From CAZJDV01 sp964544865 (GTDB lineage: Bacteria; Chloroflexota; Dehalococcoidia; Lucifugimonadales; CAJWER01): a DNA stretch of 23,972 nt. The notes beneath the pieces are model-generated. The model saw only the letters and a list, made by a program, of their open reading frames with translations. It had not been told where the DNA came from and did not search any database. The translations under genes were made by a program, and so were the position numbers. The DNA lies in contig CAZJDV010000035.1 in the NCBI GenBank assembly GCA_964544865.1, forward strand, positions 1 to 23,972, given 5' to 3'. Positions 1-7,711 of the stretch are shown piece by piece; the first letter of the stretch is position 1, and every line of letters starts with the position of its first letter.

Positions 1-833
1 CCCAGGAGATCGAGCAGGTCCAGCTAATGGTCAACGAGAGGATCAGGCAGAACGTTGGGGTGCACAAGAGCGAGGACACGTACTCCGAGGCGATAAGGCG
101 GGGGGCGCTGGCCTTCTTCGGAGACAAGTACGACGAGAGAGTGCGGCTGATAGAGATCGCCAACGGGGCGACCTTCAGCTTCGAGGTTTGCGGCGGCACC
201 CACGTCGCGCGCACCGGCGAGCTTGGCGCGGTGTACATCCTGGGCGAGTCCAGCATCGGCTCGGGCATGAGGAGAATCGAGGCCGTGAGCGGCAGGGGCG
301 CCGAGCTCGTTGTGCGCGACCGCTTCAGCTCGCAGAGTGCTGTGGCCGCCCTTTTGCAGACCTCGCCGGTGGAGGTGGAGGACAGGGTGCGGGCGCTTTT
401 GGACGAGATGGGCTCGCTGCGCCGGTCCAACGAAACGCTGGAGCGGCGGCTGTCGCTTCAGTCGGCGGAGGGCATGCTGGCGTCGGCGCAGGACGTCGAC
501 GGCGTGTCCGTTCTCGCCGAAAAGGTGGCTGTGTCCAGCGTGGACGCGCTTCGGGAGATGGGCGACTGGCTCAAGGACAAGCTGGGCAGTGGCGTGGTGG
601 TGCTGGGCTCGTTGATAAACGAGCGTCCGCTGCTGATCGCCATGGTGACCTCCGACCTGGTGGAGAGCGGACTGGACGCCGTCGAGATCGCCAAAGGCGC
701 CGCCAAGGCTATACAGGGTGGTGGCGGCGGCCGGCCCACGGTCGCCCAGGCAGGAGGGCGGCGCGCCGACGGGCTGGACGAGGCACTGCGGCTCGTGCCC
801 GGCCTCGTGCACGAGAAGAGAGCGGGGGCGTGA
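1..833 (+). CDS. alaS: Alanyl-tRNA synthetase, C-terminal part (5' truncated)
   Basis: Alanyl-tRNA synthetase charges tRNA-Ala and hydrolyses mischarged Ser/Gly-tRNA-Ala in the cytoplasm. The reading frame is open from base 3, before the first ATG at 27, so the gene enters from outside the window and lacks its catalytic core. What remains is the end of the editing domain, with the zinc-binding motif CGGTH (about residue 64 of the visible part) followed by GSGMRRIEA. After it come a coiled region and a C-terminal DHHA1/C-Ala domain with the glycine-rich stretch GGGGGRPTVAQAGG. The stop at 831-833 overlaps the GTG start of ruvX in a GTGA junction, so the two are probably translationally coupled. 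Identification is secure from the editing and C-Ala motifs. Confidence 0.96.
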   Translation, partial: QEIEQVQLMVNERIRQNVGVHKSEDTYSEAIRRGALAFFGDKYDERVRLIEIANGATFSFEVCGGTHVARTGELGAVYILGESSIGSGMRRIEAVSGRGAELVVRDRFSSQSAVAALLQTSPVEVEDRVRALLDEMGSLRRSNETLERRLSLQSAEGMLASAQDVDGVSVLAEKVAVSSVDALREMGDWLKDKLGSGVVVLGSLINERPLLIAMVTSDLVESGLDAVEIAKGAAKAIQGGGGGRPTVAQAGGRRADGLDEALRLVPGLVHEKRAGA

Positions 834-1252
834 GGGCGCTGGCCCTGGACGTGGGAGATAGGCGCATCGGTGTCGCCCTGAGCGACCCTACCGGTCTCAT
901 CGCCACGCCACTGACCACGATCATCCGGCGGAGCGAGGCCGAAGACATCGCGGCGGTCCTGGCGCTGGTCGCGGACAACGAGGCGGGGGAGATCGTCGTT
1001 GGCATGCCGCTCCTGCTGTCCGGCCGTGCCGGGCCTCAGGCCCAGCGGGTCTCACATCTGGCCAGGGTGCTGGCGCGCCGGGCTCCGGTGCCCGTCGAGA
1101 CCATCGACGAGCGATACTCGACGGTGGAGGCGGAGAGAAGGCTGAGGGAGGCCGGCGGGCGTCCTACCCGCGACAGGGCGAAGGTGGATGCCGCCGCCGC
1201 CGCGGTGGTCCTGCAGGCCCATCTCGACGCCCGACGCGCGTCTTCGGGCTAG
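830..1252 (+). CDS. ruvX: Putative Holliday junction resolvase RuvX/YqgF
   Basis: This 140-residue protein matches the RuvX/YqgF family of RNase H-fold nucleases, implicated in Holliday junction resolution and 16S rRNA 5'-end maturation. The N-terminal strand LALDVGDRRIGVALSD carries the first catalytic Asp, IVVGMPL is the second core strand, and DERYSTVEAE followed by DRAKVDAAAAAVVLQ gives the later acidic residues. The length is normal for the family. I chose the GTG at 830 because it starts directly at the conserved N-terminus and overlaps the alaS stop (GTGA). An alaS-ruvX pairing is common in bacteria. The frame stays open upstream inside alaS, but that part is a shadow. Confidence 0.93.
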   Translation: MRALALDVGDRRIGVALSDPTGLIATPLTTIIRRSEAEDIAAVLALVADNEAGEIVVGMPLLLSGRAGPQAQRVSHLARVLARRAPVPVETIDERYSTVEAERRLREAGGRPTRDRAKVDAAAAAVVLQAHLDARRASSG

Positions 1253-1299
1253 GGTCTTGCCGACCGCGAGTCTACGGTCTGCCGCGCAATGACAAGGGT

Positions 1300-2037
1300 T
1301 CAGTCGTCCGCGACGATTATTCCGTGTCGTTCGAATATCAAGTAATGGGCTTGGGCGGTGGACATGATCGCGCCTTTGAGACTCGCATTCCCAATCTGCG
1401 AGCTGGAGATGTTCGCCCCACGAAGGTCGGAGCCGTCGAGTCTGGTCTCCTTGTTCACGGTGGCCTCGTTGATGTGACACTCCTCGAATACGGCCCCCGT
1501 GAAGTCACACCCCGTTAGATCGGCCTCCGTGAAATTGACACGAACCAGCTTCTGGTTCGTGAAGTCCTTGAATCGGAGAGACGCCATGCTGAAGTCCACG
1601 CCGTCGACCTCGACGGCATCCAGCCTGGTCTGCGTGAAATCGACCCCCCTCAGTCGCGAACCGGTGAGGGCGGCCCCGAACAGGTTCGCCCCGTCGAAGT
1701 CGCTGAGCGACAGATCGCAGTTGACCAGGCGAGACCGATTGAGCTTCGCGCCGCGAAAGTTCGACGAGGTGCAGATGGAGTTCAGGAACTCCGCCTCGTG
1801 CAGGTCCGCCCTCTCGAAGCAGGCATTCTCGAGGTTCGAGCCGACTATCCGCAGGTTCTCACAGTTGAGTCCGAGGAAGTCCACCCTCTTGAGGGAGCAG
1901 TCCTCGAACTCCATCTCTTCGGCGTCGAGGTTCGCCAGTTCGGCGTCATCGAGCTTGCAGCCGCGGAACAGGGCACCATTGCGCAGCAGCTCGATGAGCT
2001 CGTCTGCGTCGGTGATGGTCAGTCGCTCGTGTATCAC
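1300..2037 (-). CDS. Pentapeptide-repeat protein with Qnr/McbG-like C-terminus
   Basis: This 245-residue protein is built mostly of A(D/N)LXX-type pentapeptide repeats from about residue 30 to 220 (for example EADLTGCDFTGAVFEEC, RGANISSSQIGNASLKGA), which predicts a right-handed beta-helix. The last 24 residues, with the pattern QAxxLxxERxGIxV, resemble the C-terminal dimerisation helix of Qnr proteins (from memory, QnrB ends QASLLMERLGIAVIG). Known proteins of that type (Qnr, MfpA, McbG, AlbG) mimic DNA and protect gyrase. The GTG start at 2037 overlaps the permease stop as GTGA, so it should be co-translated with the ABC exporter genes upstream. Gyrase protection is inferred from fold, C-terminus and operon. 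Many pentapeptide proteins have no known function. Confidence 0.88.
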   Translation of the reverse strand: MIHERLTITDADELIELLRNGALFRGCKLDDAELANLDAEEMEFEDCSLKRVDFLGLNCENLRIVGSNLENACFERADLHEAEFLNSICTSSNFRGAKLNRSRLVNCDLSLSDFDGANLFGAALTGSRLRGVDFTQTRLDAVEVDGVDFSMASLRFKDFTNQKLVRVNFTEADLTGCDFTGAVFEECHINEATVNKETRLDGSDLRGANISSSQIGNASLKGAIMSTAQAHYLIFERHGIIVADD

Positions 2038-2849
2038 ACGCCGAGGTCCCGCCTATTGAAGGTCACGACGGCGATGGCCAGAAGCACGGCCGTGAGAGCC
2101 ACGAGAACTCCAGCGTGTCCGAGGTGCAGTCCGTTCGTTATGGGGTCCGCCGAGCTGTAGTAGTAAAATGGGGACAACCATCTGACGGGATCGAGCCCGT
2201 CGACGGCAGGCGCCAGCGCGTTTAGAAAGTAGCTCGCCGCGCCCACGCCGCCGGCGACCCCGATGCCCAAAGCCCTCCGGCCGATGGCGCTGCCCAGTGC
2301 CAGGGCGAATCCGCCAAATGCAATCCCCAGTAGCGCGGTCGCCAGGGTCGCCTCCGCCATTTTTACATAGGAAATGTCCATTGAGACGGTGGCCGCGCCG
2401 ACTGCAAGCCCTAGCCAGGTGACCGCCGCCAGCGCCAGAACCGTGACGATCATCGCTCCAAATTTCTCGATGACCACCCGCCACCGATCTATCGGGTTGG
2501 ACATGAGCGTGTCCAGCGTCCCCTTCTCCTCTTCACCCGCGATGGCGTCGCTGCCCTGGGCGATGGCGAACGCGAGGAAAATCAGCGGGAGCATCAAGAA
2601 GAAGATCTGGCTGTTCAGGAACCCCTCCGGCGAGGTCAGATCGGGGACGTCGCCGATGAAGGCCTTAATGAGGGGGTTGTCATCTACGAGCAGGTCGTTC
2701 AGCTCGGTCGCCTCGCTGAGACTTGGATAGAACAGCATGGTGACTACCGTCAGAATGATCAGCCCCAGGCCCCACCAAAGCAGCGACCTGCGCTGGTCCC
2801 TGACAGTCTTGGAGAATACGTTACGCAGCATTGTTTTCACCGTCGCCAT
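2034..2849 (-). CDS. ABC-2 type transporter permease
   Basis: A 271-residue integral membrane protein with about six hydrophobic segments, starting with a cytoplasmic N-terminus and a first helix around residues 22-40 (WWGLGLIILTVVTMLF). The large extracellular loop (LNDLLVDDNPLIKAFIGDVPD) and the GEEEKGTLDTLMSNPIDRWRVV coupling segment are typical of ABC-2 exporters that pair with a separate ATPase. It begins 26 bases inside the end of the ATPase gene and ends by overlapping the pentapeptide-repeat gene, so all three form one transcription and translation unit. It presumably exports a small molecule or peptide. The substrate cannot be read from sequence, but McbE of microcin B17 is the same kind of protein in the same kind of cassette. 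Confidence 0.93.
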   Translation of the reverse strand: MATVKTMLRNVFSKTVRDQRRSLLWWGLGLIILTVVTMLFYPSLSEATELNDLLVDDNPLIKAFIGDVPDLTSPEGFLNSQIFFLMLPLIFLAFAIAQGSDAIAGEEEKGTLDTLMSNPIDRWRVVIEKFGAMIVTVLALAAVTWLGLAVGAATVSMDISYVKMAEATLATALLGIAFGGFALALGSAIGRRALGIGVAGGVGAASYFLNALAPAVDGLDPVRWLSPFYYYSSADPITNGLHLGHAGVLVALTAVLLAIAVVTFNRRDLGV

Positions 2850-3723
2850 AGTACGACAAGAAGACGTCCTCCAGGTGCGGTTCCTCGCTGACCAGCTTTA
2901 CAACGTCGAATCCGGCCACGGCTTTGATCAAGGCGTCGGGGCTCCCCTGGACGGTGCAGCGCAGCACGCCGTCTTCCATCGTGACATCTTGGACGCCGGG
3001 CACGCCGGCGAAGGCATCGGCGGGCACCGGCTCGCCGAAGTGAAACTCCAGACGGTGCAGCGCCCGCTCCCTGAGCGTTCCAATGTCCTCTACGGTGACG
3101 AGCCTGCCTCTGCGAATTATCGCGACGCGGTCGCAGATCCGCTCGACCTCGGGCAGGATGTGCGACGATATGAATACCGTTCGACCTTCCGCCCGCACCT
3201 CCTCGACCATCCGGTGGAACTCCTGCTGCAGGAGGGGGTCCAGCCCGCTGGACGGCTCGTCCATGATTATCAGATCGGGCCTGTGCATGAACGCCAGCAC
3301 CAGGCCCAGCTTCTGCCGGTTTCCTCGGGAGAGAGTACGCATCTGTCGGGATAGGTCGGACTCGAGCCGCTCGGCGATCTGGACCACGTAGCGCCAGTCC
3401 ACACCGCCCCTGAGGCTGGCGGCATAGGTGAGCATCTCCCTGCCCGTGAGCCTGTCGTACAGGGTCATTTCCCCTGGAAGGTAGCCGACGCGCCGTCTGA
3501 TCTCGCGGCTGCTCTCCTTGCTGTCCAACCCGAAGACCGACGCGCTGCCGCCGGTGGGCCGGATGAAGTCCAGGAGGATGCGTATCGTAGTGGTCTTGCC
3601 CGCGCCATTGGGCCCGAGGTAGCCGAAGACCTCGCCCTCCCGCACCTCTAGGCCGACATCGGAGATGGCCTCGACGCTGCCGTATGACTTGCTGAGGCCG
3701 TTGGTCTCGACTACCGTGGCCAT
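2821..3723 (-). CDS. ABC transporter ATP-binding protein
   Basis: A 300-residue ATPase of the drug/peptide export type. Walker A GPNGAGKT lies at residues 37-44, YLPGE in the Q-loop region near 81-85, the signature as LSRGN at 131-135, Walker B LIIMDE at 151-156 and the switch His at 188 (SSH). A C-terminal extension of about 80 residues follows the nucleotide-binding domain, as is usual for exporters that partner an ABC-2 permease. I chose the ATG at 3723 because homology begins there and a GGGGG tract lies just upstream; the frame is open a further 129 bases without family similarity. First gene of the exporter/pentapeptide operon. Confidence 0.94.
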   Translation of the reverse strand: MATVVETNGLSKSYGSVEAISDVGLEVREGEVFGYLGPNGAGKTTTIRILLDFIRPTGGSASVFGLDSKESSREIRRRVGYLPGEMTLYDRLTGREMLTYAASLRGGVDWRYVVQIAERLESDLSRQMRTLSRGNRQKLGLVLAFMHRPDLIIMDEPSSGLDPLLQQEFHRMVEEVRAEGRTVFISSHILPEVERICDRVAIIRRGRLVTVEDIGTLRERALHRLEFHFGEPVPADAFAGVPGVQDVTMEDGVLRCTVQGSPDALIKAVAGFDVVKLVSEEPHLEDVFLSYYGDGENNAA

Positions 3724-3761
3724 CGTGTGCCCCCGCGCTTCTGAGCGCTTCGACTCGTTTC

Positions 3762-3790
3762 TTGTTGCGTCATGACGTCGCTGATATACT
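3762..3790 (+). promoter_or_regulatory. Candidate sigma-70-type promoter for aroE
   Basis: TTGTTG (3762-3767) and TATACT (3785-3790) are separated by exactly 17 bases and point toward aroE. The -10 matches consensus at five of six positions, the -35 at only three. The leader to the aroE ATG would be about 190 bases. Confidence 0.4.
3768..3777. promoter_or_regulatory. 10-bp perfect palindrome in divergent intergenic region
   Basis: CGTCATGACG is a perfect palindrome lying in the spacer of the candidate aroE promoter and upstream of the ABC/pentapeptide operon. It could be a regulator half-site, but a 10-bp palindrome can also occur by chance. Confidence 0.3.
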
Positions 3791-3793
3791 TGG

Positions 3794-3805
3794 TGCCACG
3801 TGGCA
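3794..3805. promoter_or_regulatory. 12-bp perfect palindrome, possible operator
   Basis: TGCCACGTGGCA is a perfect 12-bp palindrome with a CACGTG core. It lies immediately downstream of the candidate aroE -10 and about 70-80 bases upstream of the ATPase start on the other strand. The position suits a repressor controlling either divergent unit. No regulator gene is visible beside it. Confidence 0.4.
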
Positions 3806-3984
3806 AGAGGTCCGTTCACCGGCGTCCCACCTGATCGTACGCCCGACGGCATCGCGGGTCAACGGCAGGGTGGCGGATTCCGGCTCGTGAGAATGGGCGA
3901 TGGGGCATCGGCCATCGTGACCAGCCAGGCGAATCCCAAGTGAGCAAGCTGGTGCGCCAGGCCACGGCTGTGGAAGGGAACGGA

Positions 3985-4839
3985 ATGACCAGGAAGATCG
4001 TGCTACTTGGCTATCCCGTATCTCACTCGATCTCCCCGGCGTTCCAGCAGGCGGCCCTGGACCACCGCTCGATCGGGGCCAGCTACAGCGCCAGGGAGGT
4101 GTCGCCGGGGCGGCTTGAAGAGGAGATCGGCAGGCTGCGTGACGAGGAGTACCTGGGCGCCAACTTGACGATCCCTCACAAGGAGCGTGTACGTTCTTTC
4201 CTTGACGGCGTCGATCCCTGGGCCGAGGCCCTCGGCGCCGTCAACACAATCGTCAAGGACGGCGGGAGGCTCGTCGGGCACAATACCGACGCCTACGGAT
4301 TTCTGAGGAGCCTCAGAGAGCGAGCGGGCTTCGAGCCGAGGGGCACGTCGGTGCTGCTGCTGGGGGCCGGAGGCGCGGCGCGCGCCGCAGCCTTCGCCCT
4401 GTCGCGGGAGCGCGTAGCCTCGCTGACCATCGCCAACCGGACCCCCGGGCGCGCGGAGCTACTGGCCGGGGAGATGCGGGCGTCCATCCCGGCGGTCGAT
4501 GCGATACCCCTGGAGCGGGCCGCTCTGGCGGAGGCGGCCTTTGGCGTCGATCTGGTTTTGAATTCGACCTCCATCGGCATGAGCCACGGTGGGGCGGAAG
4601 GGCACACTCCGCTAAACAGTGACCTAATACGCCCTGGCGTCTTGGTGTACGACATGGTCTACACTCCGTTGGAAACGCCCCTGGCCCAGGCGGCGCGGGC
4701 GGCGGGGGCAACGTTCGTGGGCGGACTCTGGATGCTGATATACCAGGGCGCGGCCTCTTTCGAACTCTGGACGGGCACTAAGGCCCCGGTGGAAGTCATG
4801 TACGAGGCAGGGGCGAGGGCGCTGGTGGGGAGAGGCTGA
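3985..4839 (+). CDS. aroE: Shikimate dehydrogenase (NADP+)
   Basis: Shikimate dehydrogenase reduces 3-dehydroshikimate to shikimate with NADPH, the fourth step of the chorismate pathway. The 284-residue protein shows SHSISPAF at 13-20 (substrate binding), NLTIPHK with the catalytic Lys at 66, GAVNT at 84-88, GHNTD with the catalytic Asp at 102, the NADP-binding loop GAGGA at 127-131, the NRT motif after the next strand, NSTSIGM, and a C-terminal GGLWMLIYQGAASFELWTG. I prefer the ATG at 3985, which starts at the conserved MTRKIVLLGYPVSHS and has AAGGGAA just upstream. A GTG at 3940 in frame would add 15 unconserved residues. It lies upstream of the aroK-aroB fusion, so three pathway activities are adjacent. 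Confidence 0.96.
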   Translation: MTRKIVLLGYPVSHSISPAFQQAALDHRSIGASYSAREVSPGRLEEEIGRLRDEEYLGANLTIPHKERVRSFLDGVDPWAEALGAVNTIVKDGGRLVGHNTDAYGFLRSLRERAGFEPRGTSVLLLGAGGAARAAAFALSRERVASLTIANRTPGRAELLAGEMRASIPAVDAIPLERAALAEAAFGVDLVLNSTSIGMSHGGAEGHTPLNSDLIRPGVLVYDMVYTPLETPLAQAARAAGATFVGGLWMLIYQGAASFELWTGTKAPVEVMYEAGARALVGRG

Positions 4840-4914
4840 CGCGAGAGCCCGCCAGGGTATGTAGATCCAGTTCGAGGCCATATGAAACGGCATTCCCGAC
4901 TGGCCGAAGTGATT

Positions 4915-4975
4915 CTGAACCCTTCGACTTCGCTCGTGATAAACGCCGCGAAGAATCCGGGGTGGGGTGGGGACC
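4915..4975. repeat. REP-like fragment and G-rich tract in the aroE-aroKB gap
   Basis: The 262-base gap 4840-5101 holds no convincing gene. It contains CCCTTCGACTTCGCTC followed by GTGATAAACG, which resembles the common intergenic element CCTTCGAC...GCTCAGGA...AAC found again near 14015. Just after it is a tract with three G4 runs separated by single T residues (about 4960-4974). I see no clear terminator or promoter here. Confidence 0.35.
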
Positions 4976-5101
4976 TGGCGCGCCTGAAATAACGACGGCT
5001 GGGACATGCGCGGCCCGCGGCCATCCAGGGGAAGAGGCAGGACGGCCACTCTTCTCCGCGCAGCCGGCGCATGGCGGAGGCACGCGCACAGGTATGGATG
5101 A

Positions 5102-6835
5102 ATGACCAAAGAGGGAAGACTCTCGCGCGCCAACATATTCATAACCGGGTTCTCCGGCGCCGGCAAGACCACGGTCGGCCGGAGGGTCGCGCGCATCCTG
5201 GACTGGCGGTTCGTCGATACCGATGAGGAGATAGTAGAGGTCTCGGGCAAGCCGATCGCGGTGCTGTTCGAGGAGGACGGAGAGGCCGTCTTCCGCCGGC
5301 TGGAGAGCGAGCGGCTGTCGGGGGTGTGCGAGGGCGATGGACAGATTGTCTCCACCGGCGGTGGGTTGCCGATGGACGAGGGCAACCGCCGGCTCATGGA
5401 GAGCAACGGCGTCATCGTCTGCCTGGAGGCGGCCCCTTCCACGATTCATCGCCGGCTGTTCGCCGGGCCAGGGGCCGAGACCAGGCCGATGCTTGACGCG
5501 CCCGACCCATTGCGACGCATAGCAGCGTTGAAGTCGAAACGGCAGCCCAGTTATGCCCTGGCCCACTGGACAGTGCATACGGACCACCTGACGCCTGGAG
5601 AGGCCGCCGCCGAGGTGGTACGGGCCTGGAGGGTGCTCACCCGGACCCCGGCCCCGGCGGCTGGACGGACACTCCTCTCCGAAAGAGCGGAACCGGTCGC
5701 ACCCGGAGAGGGGCCCAAGTCCGCCGATTCCGATGGAGTGGACGAAGAGGATCTAGCCGCGACGGTCAGGACATCTTCGGGAGACTACCCGGTGTGGGTG
5801 GGGTGGGGGACGCTGGCCGGGCTGGGCGGAAGGGTCCTTCGGGTGCTGGACCCTCCGGCCGCCTACGTCGTCACCGACACCGGTGCGTACCGGCACGCCC
5901 GCAGCGCGGTGGCCTCGCTGGAGGCTGCGGGTGTGCCATCCCACGTCTTCGTCATCCCGCCGGGTGAGACGAGCAAGACTCTGGAGATGGCGCGCAGGCT
6001 GTACGAATGGATGGCGTATCACAAGGCAGAGCGGGGCCATCTGGTCCTGGCGGTTGGGGGCGGCGTCGTGGGCGACCTGGCCGGGTACGCCGCCGCCACG
6101 TTCCTTCGTGGGATCCCTTTCGGGCAGGTTCCGACGTCCCTGCTGGCCATGATGGACGCCGCCATCGGAGGCAAGACCGGAGTGGACCTCCGCCAGGGCA
6201 AGAACCTGGTTGGCGCGTTCCACCAGCCCAGCTTCGTCCTGGAGGACGTGCAGACGCTGGAGACGTTGCCGGCGAGGGAGCTGGCGTCCGGCTGGGCGGA
6301 GGCCATCAAGCACGGGCTTATCCTGGACGAGGGCCTGCTCCGCACCTTCGAGAGCGGCCGGGAGGCAATCGTCTCCCTGGACCGGAAGGCGAGCACGGAC
6401 GTTATCCGCAGAAGCGTGGCCGTCAAGGCTGGCGTGGTGTCCCTGGACGAGAAAGAGACCCTCGGCGTCCGCGTGCTCCTCAACTATGGACATACCATCG
6501 GCCACGGGATCGAGGCAGCGACGGGATACGGCAGATATCTCCACGGCGAGGCGGTCAGCATCGGGATGATGGGCGCCGCCGCCATAGGGGGCAGCCTGGG
6601 CCTTTTGGGGGACTCGGAAATGGAGCGTCAGCGGGCGGTGCTGGAGGCGTACGGGCTTCCGGTCGCCCTCGATGACATCGACCTGGACGCGGTGTCGGAG
6701 GCTATGACTCTGGACAAGAAGACCACCGCCGGATCGATTCGCTGGGTGCTGCTCGACGGCATCGGCCGCGCGGTCACCCGGGGCGACGTGTCCCAGGCCG
6801 TTGTCGACGACGCCCTGCGGGGACTGATGGCCTGA
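5102..6835 (+). CDS. aroKB: Shikimate kinase / 3-dehydroquinate synthase fusion
   Basis: A 577-residue bifunctional enzyme. Residues 1 to about 178 are shikimate kinase: P-loop GFSGAGKT at 16-23, DTDEEI at 39-44, STGGG at 84-88 and RPML at 128-131 (lid arginine). Residues about 180-220 are a Pro/Ala/Glu-rich linker. Residues about 222-577 are 3-dehydroquinate synthase: GGGVVGDLAG (319-328), PTSLLAMMDAAIGGKTGVD (344-362), and presumed metal ligands Glu400 (WAEAIK), His464 (NYGHTIGH) and His481 (LHGEA). It would catalyse steps 2 and 5 of the pathway, while aroE just upstream catalyses step 4. All key residues are present in both halves. AroK-AroB fusions are known in some lineages, for example Thermotoga. 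The ATG at 5102 is the only plausible start near the P-loop strand. Confidence 0.95.
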   Translation: MTKEGRLSRANIFITGFSGAGKTTVGRRVARILDWRFVDTDEEIVEVSGKPIAVLFEEDGEAVFRRLESERLSGVCEGDGQIVSTGGGLPMDEGNRRLMESNGVIVCLEAAPSTIHRRLFAGPGAETRPMLDAPDPLRRIAALKSKRQPSYALAHWTVHTDHLTPGEAAAEVVRAWRVLTRTPAPAAGRTLLSERAEPVAPGEGPKSADSDGVDEEDLAATVRTSSGDYPVWVGWGTLAGLGGRVLRVLDPPAAYVVTDTGAYRHARSAVASLEAAGVPSHVFVIPPGETSKTLEMARRLYEWMAYHKAERGHLVLAVGGGVVGDLAGYAAATFLRGIPFGQVPTSLLAMMDAAIGGKTGVDLRQGKNLVGAFHQPSFVLEDVQTLETLPARELASGWAEAIKHGLILDEGLLRTFESGREAIVSLDRKASTDVIRRSVAVKAGVVSLDEKETLGVRVLLNYGHTIGHGIEAATGYGRYLHGEAVSIGMMGAAAIGGSLGLLGDSEMERQRAVLEAYGLPVALDDIDLDAVSEAMTLDKKTTAGSIRWVLLDGIGRAVTRGDVSQAVVDDALRGLMA

Positions 6836-6858
6836 ACATGGGGAGGCTATAAGGCATA

Positions 6859-7680
6859 TTGGACTGGCTGTGGCTACTGTTGCTGGGCCTTGGGACCGGG
6901 ACGTTCGGCGTGCTGGTGGGCACCGGCGGCGGGGTCGTACTCGTGCCGATGCTGCTGCTTTTTTTCAACATCGAGCCGGCGGTCGTCGCCGGCTCGTCCC
7001 TGGCGCTGGTGGCGGTCAACAGCTTTTCCGGTTCTGTCGTTTACTTGAAGCGGCGGGTCGTGGACAGGCGCAGTGGATTGATGTTCGCCGCCGCCGCCCT
7101 GCCGGGCTCGGTCCTGGCGCCGTTCGCGGTCAAGGCGGTGGCTGGAGATACGTTTCGGGCGCTGTTCGCCGTCCTGCTGCTGGCCATCGCCTTCTACATG
7201 CTGTACCGCTCCATGTGGCCCTTGCGGCCTGGAGTCCCTCCCGCGCACCTGGTGACCACGGCCGTGCGGGGCCGGAGCATGACGGTGGGTGGGGAGACGT
7301 TCGAGTACGAGTTCAACGAGGCCCTCGCGGCGGGATTCAACTTCGTGCTCGGGTTCATCTCCGCCTTCTTCGGTACCGGCGGAGGCTTTCTGAGGACGCC
7401 GGTGCTGGTCGCCGCCTTCGGGTTTCCCATCCAGGTCGCCGTGGCCACGTCGATATTCGCCCTCTCCATCTACGCGACAGCGGGCGCGGGCGTCCACGCC
7501 CTGCTGGGCCACATCGAGTGGTATCCGACGTTCGTGTCGGCCGGCGCGGGCCTGTTGGTAGGGAGCCAGATCGGCGTCTGGCTTGCCCCCAAGGTAAGGA
7601 GCCAATGGACGGTTCAAATGTTGATAGCCCTGCTTCTGGTCATGGGCGTCCGGCTGCTGGTGCAGGCGGTGCGGGGATGA
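6859..7680 (+). CDS. TauE/SafE-family membrane permease
   Basis: A 273-residue membrane protein with about eight hydrophobic segments arranged as two similar halves, each opening with a glycine-rich turn: GVLVGTGGGVVLVPMLL near the N-terminus and ISAFFGTGGGFLRTPVLV in the middle. This internal duplication is the hallmark of the TauE/SafE (DUF81) sulfite/sulfonate exporter family, whose substrates are mostly unproven. Translation must start at the TTG at 6859, because an in-frame TAA stands at 6850-6852 and no other start fits; GGGGAGG lies 12-18 bases upstream. It follows aroKB by 23 bases and precedes tgt by 31, so it may be co-transcribed, though no functional link is obvious. Confidence 0.88.
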   Translation: MDWLWLLLLGLGTGTFGVLVGTGGGVVLVPMLLLFFNIEPAVVAGSSLALVAVNSFSGSVVYLKRRVVDRRSGLMFAAAALPGSVLAPFAVKAVAGDTFRALFAVLLLAIAFYMLYRSMWPLRPGVPPAHLVTTAVRGRSMTVGGETFEYEFNEALAAGFNFVLGFISAFFGTGGGFLRTPVLVAAFGFPIQVAVATSIFALSIYATAGAGVHALLGHIEWYPTFVSAGAGLLVGSQIGVWLAPKVRSQWTVQMLIALLLVMGVRLLVQAVRG

Positions 7681-7711
7681 GGCACTCCCGCCCGTGGGAG
7701 ACCGATAATCG

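Noticed and set aside
1262..1279. Hairpin GACCG...CGGTC between ruvX and the pentapeptide gene as a terminator
   Set aside because: Only five pairs and no T-run on either strand; too weak to claim.
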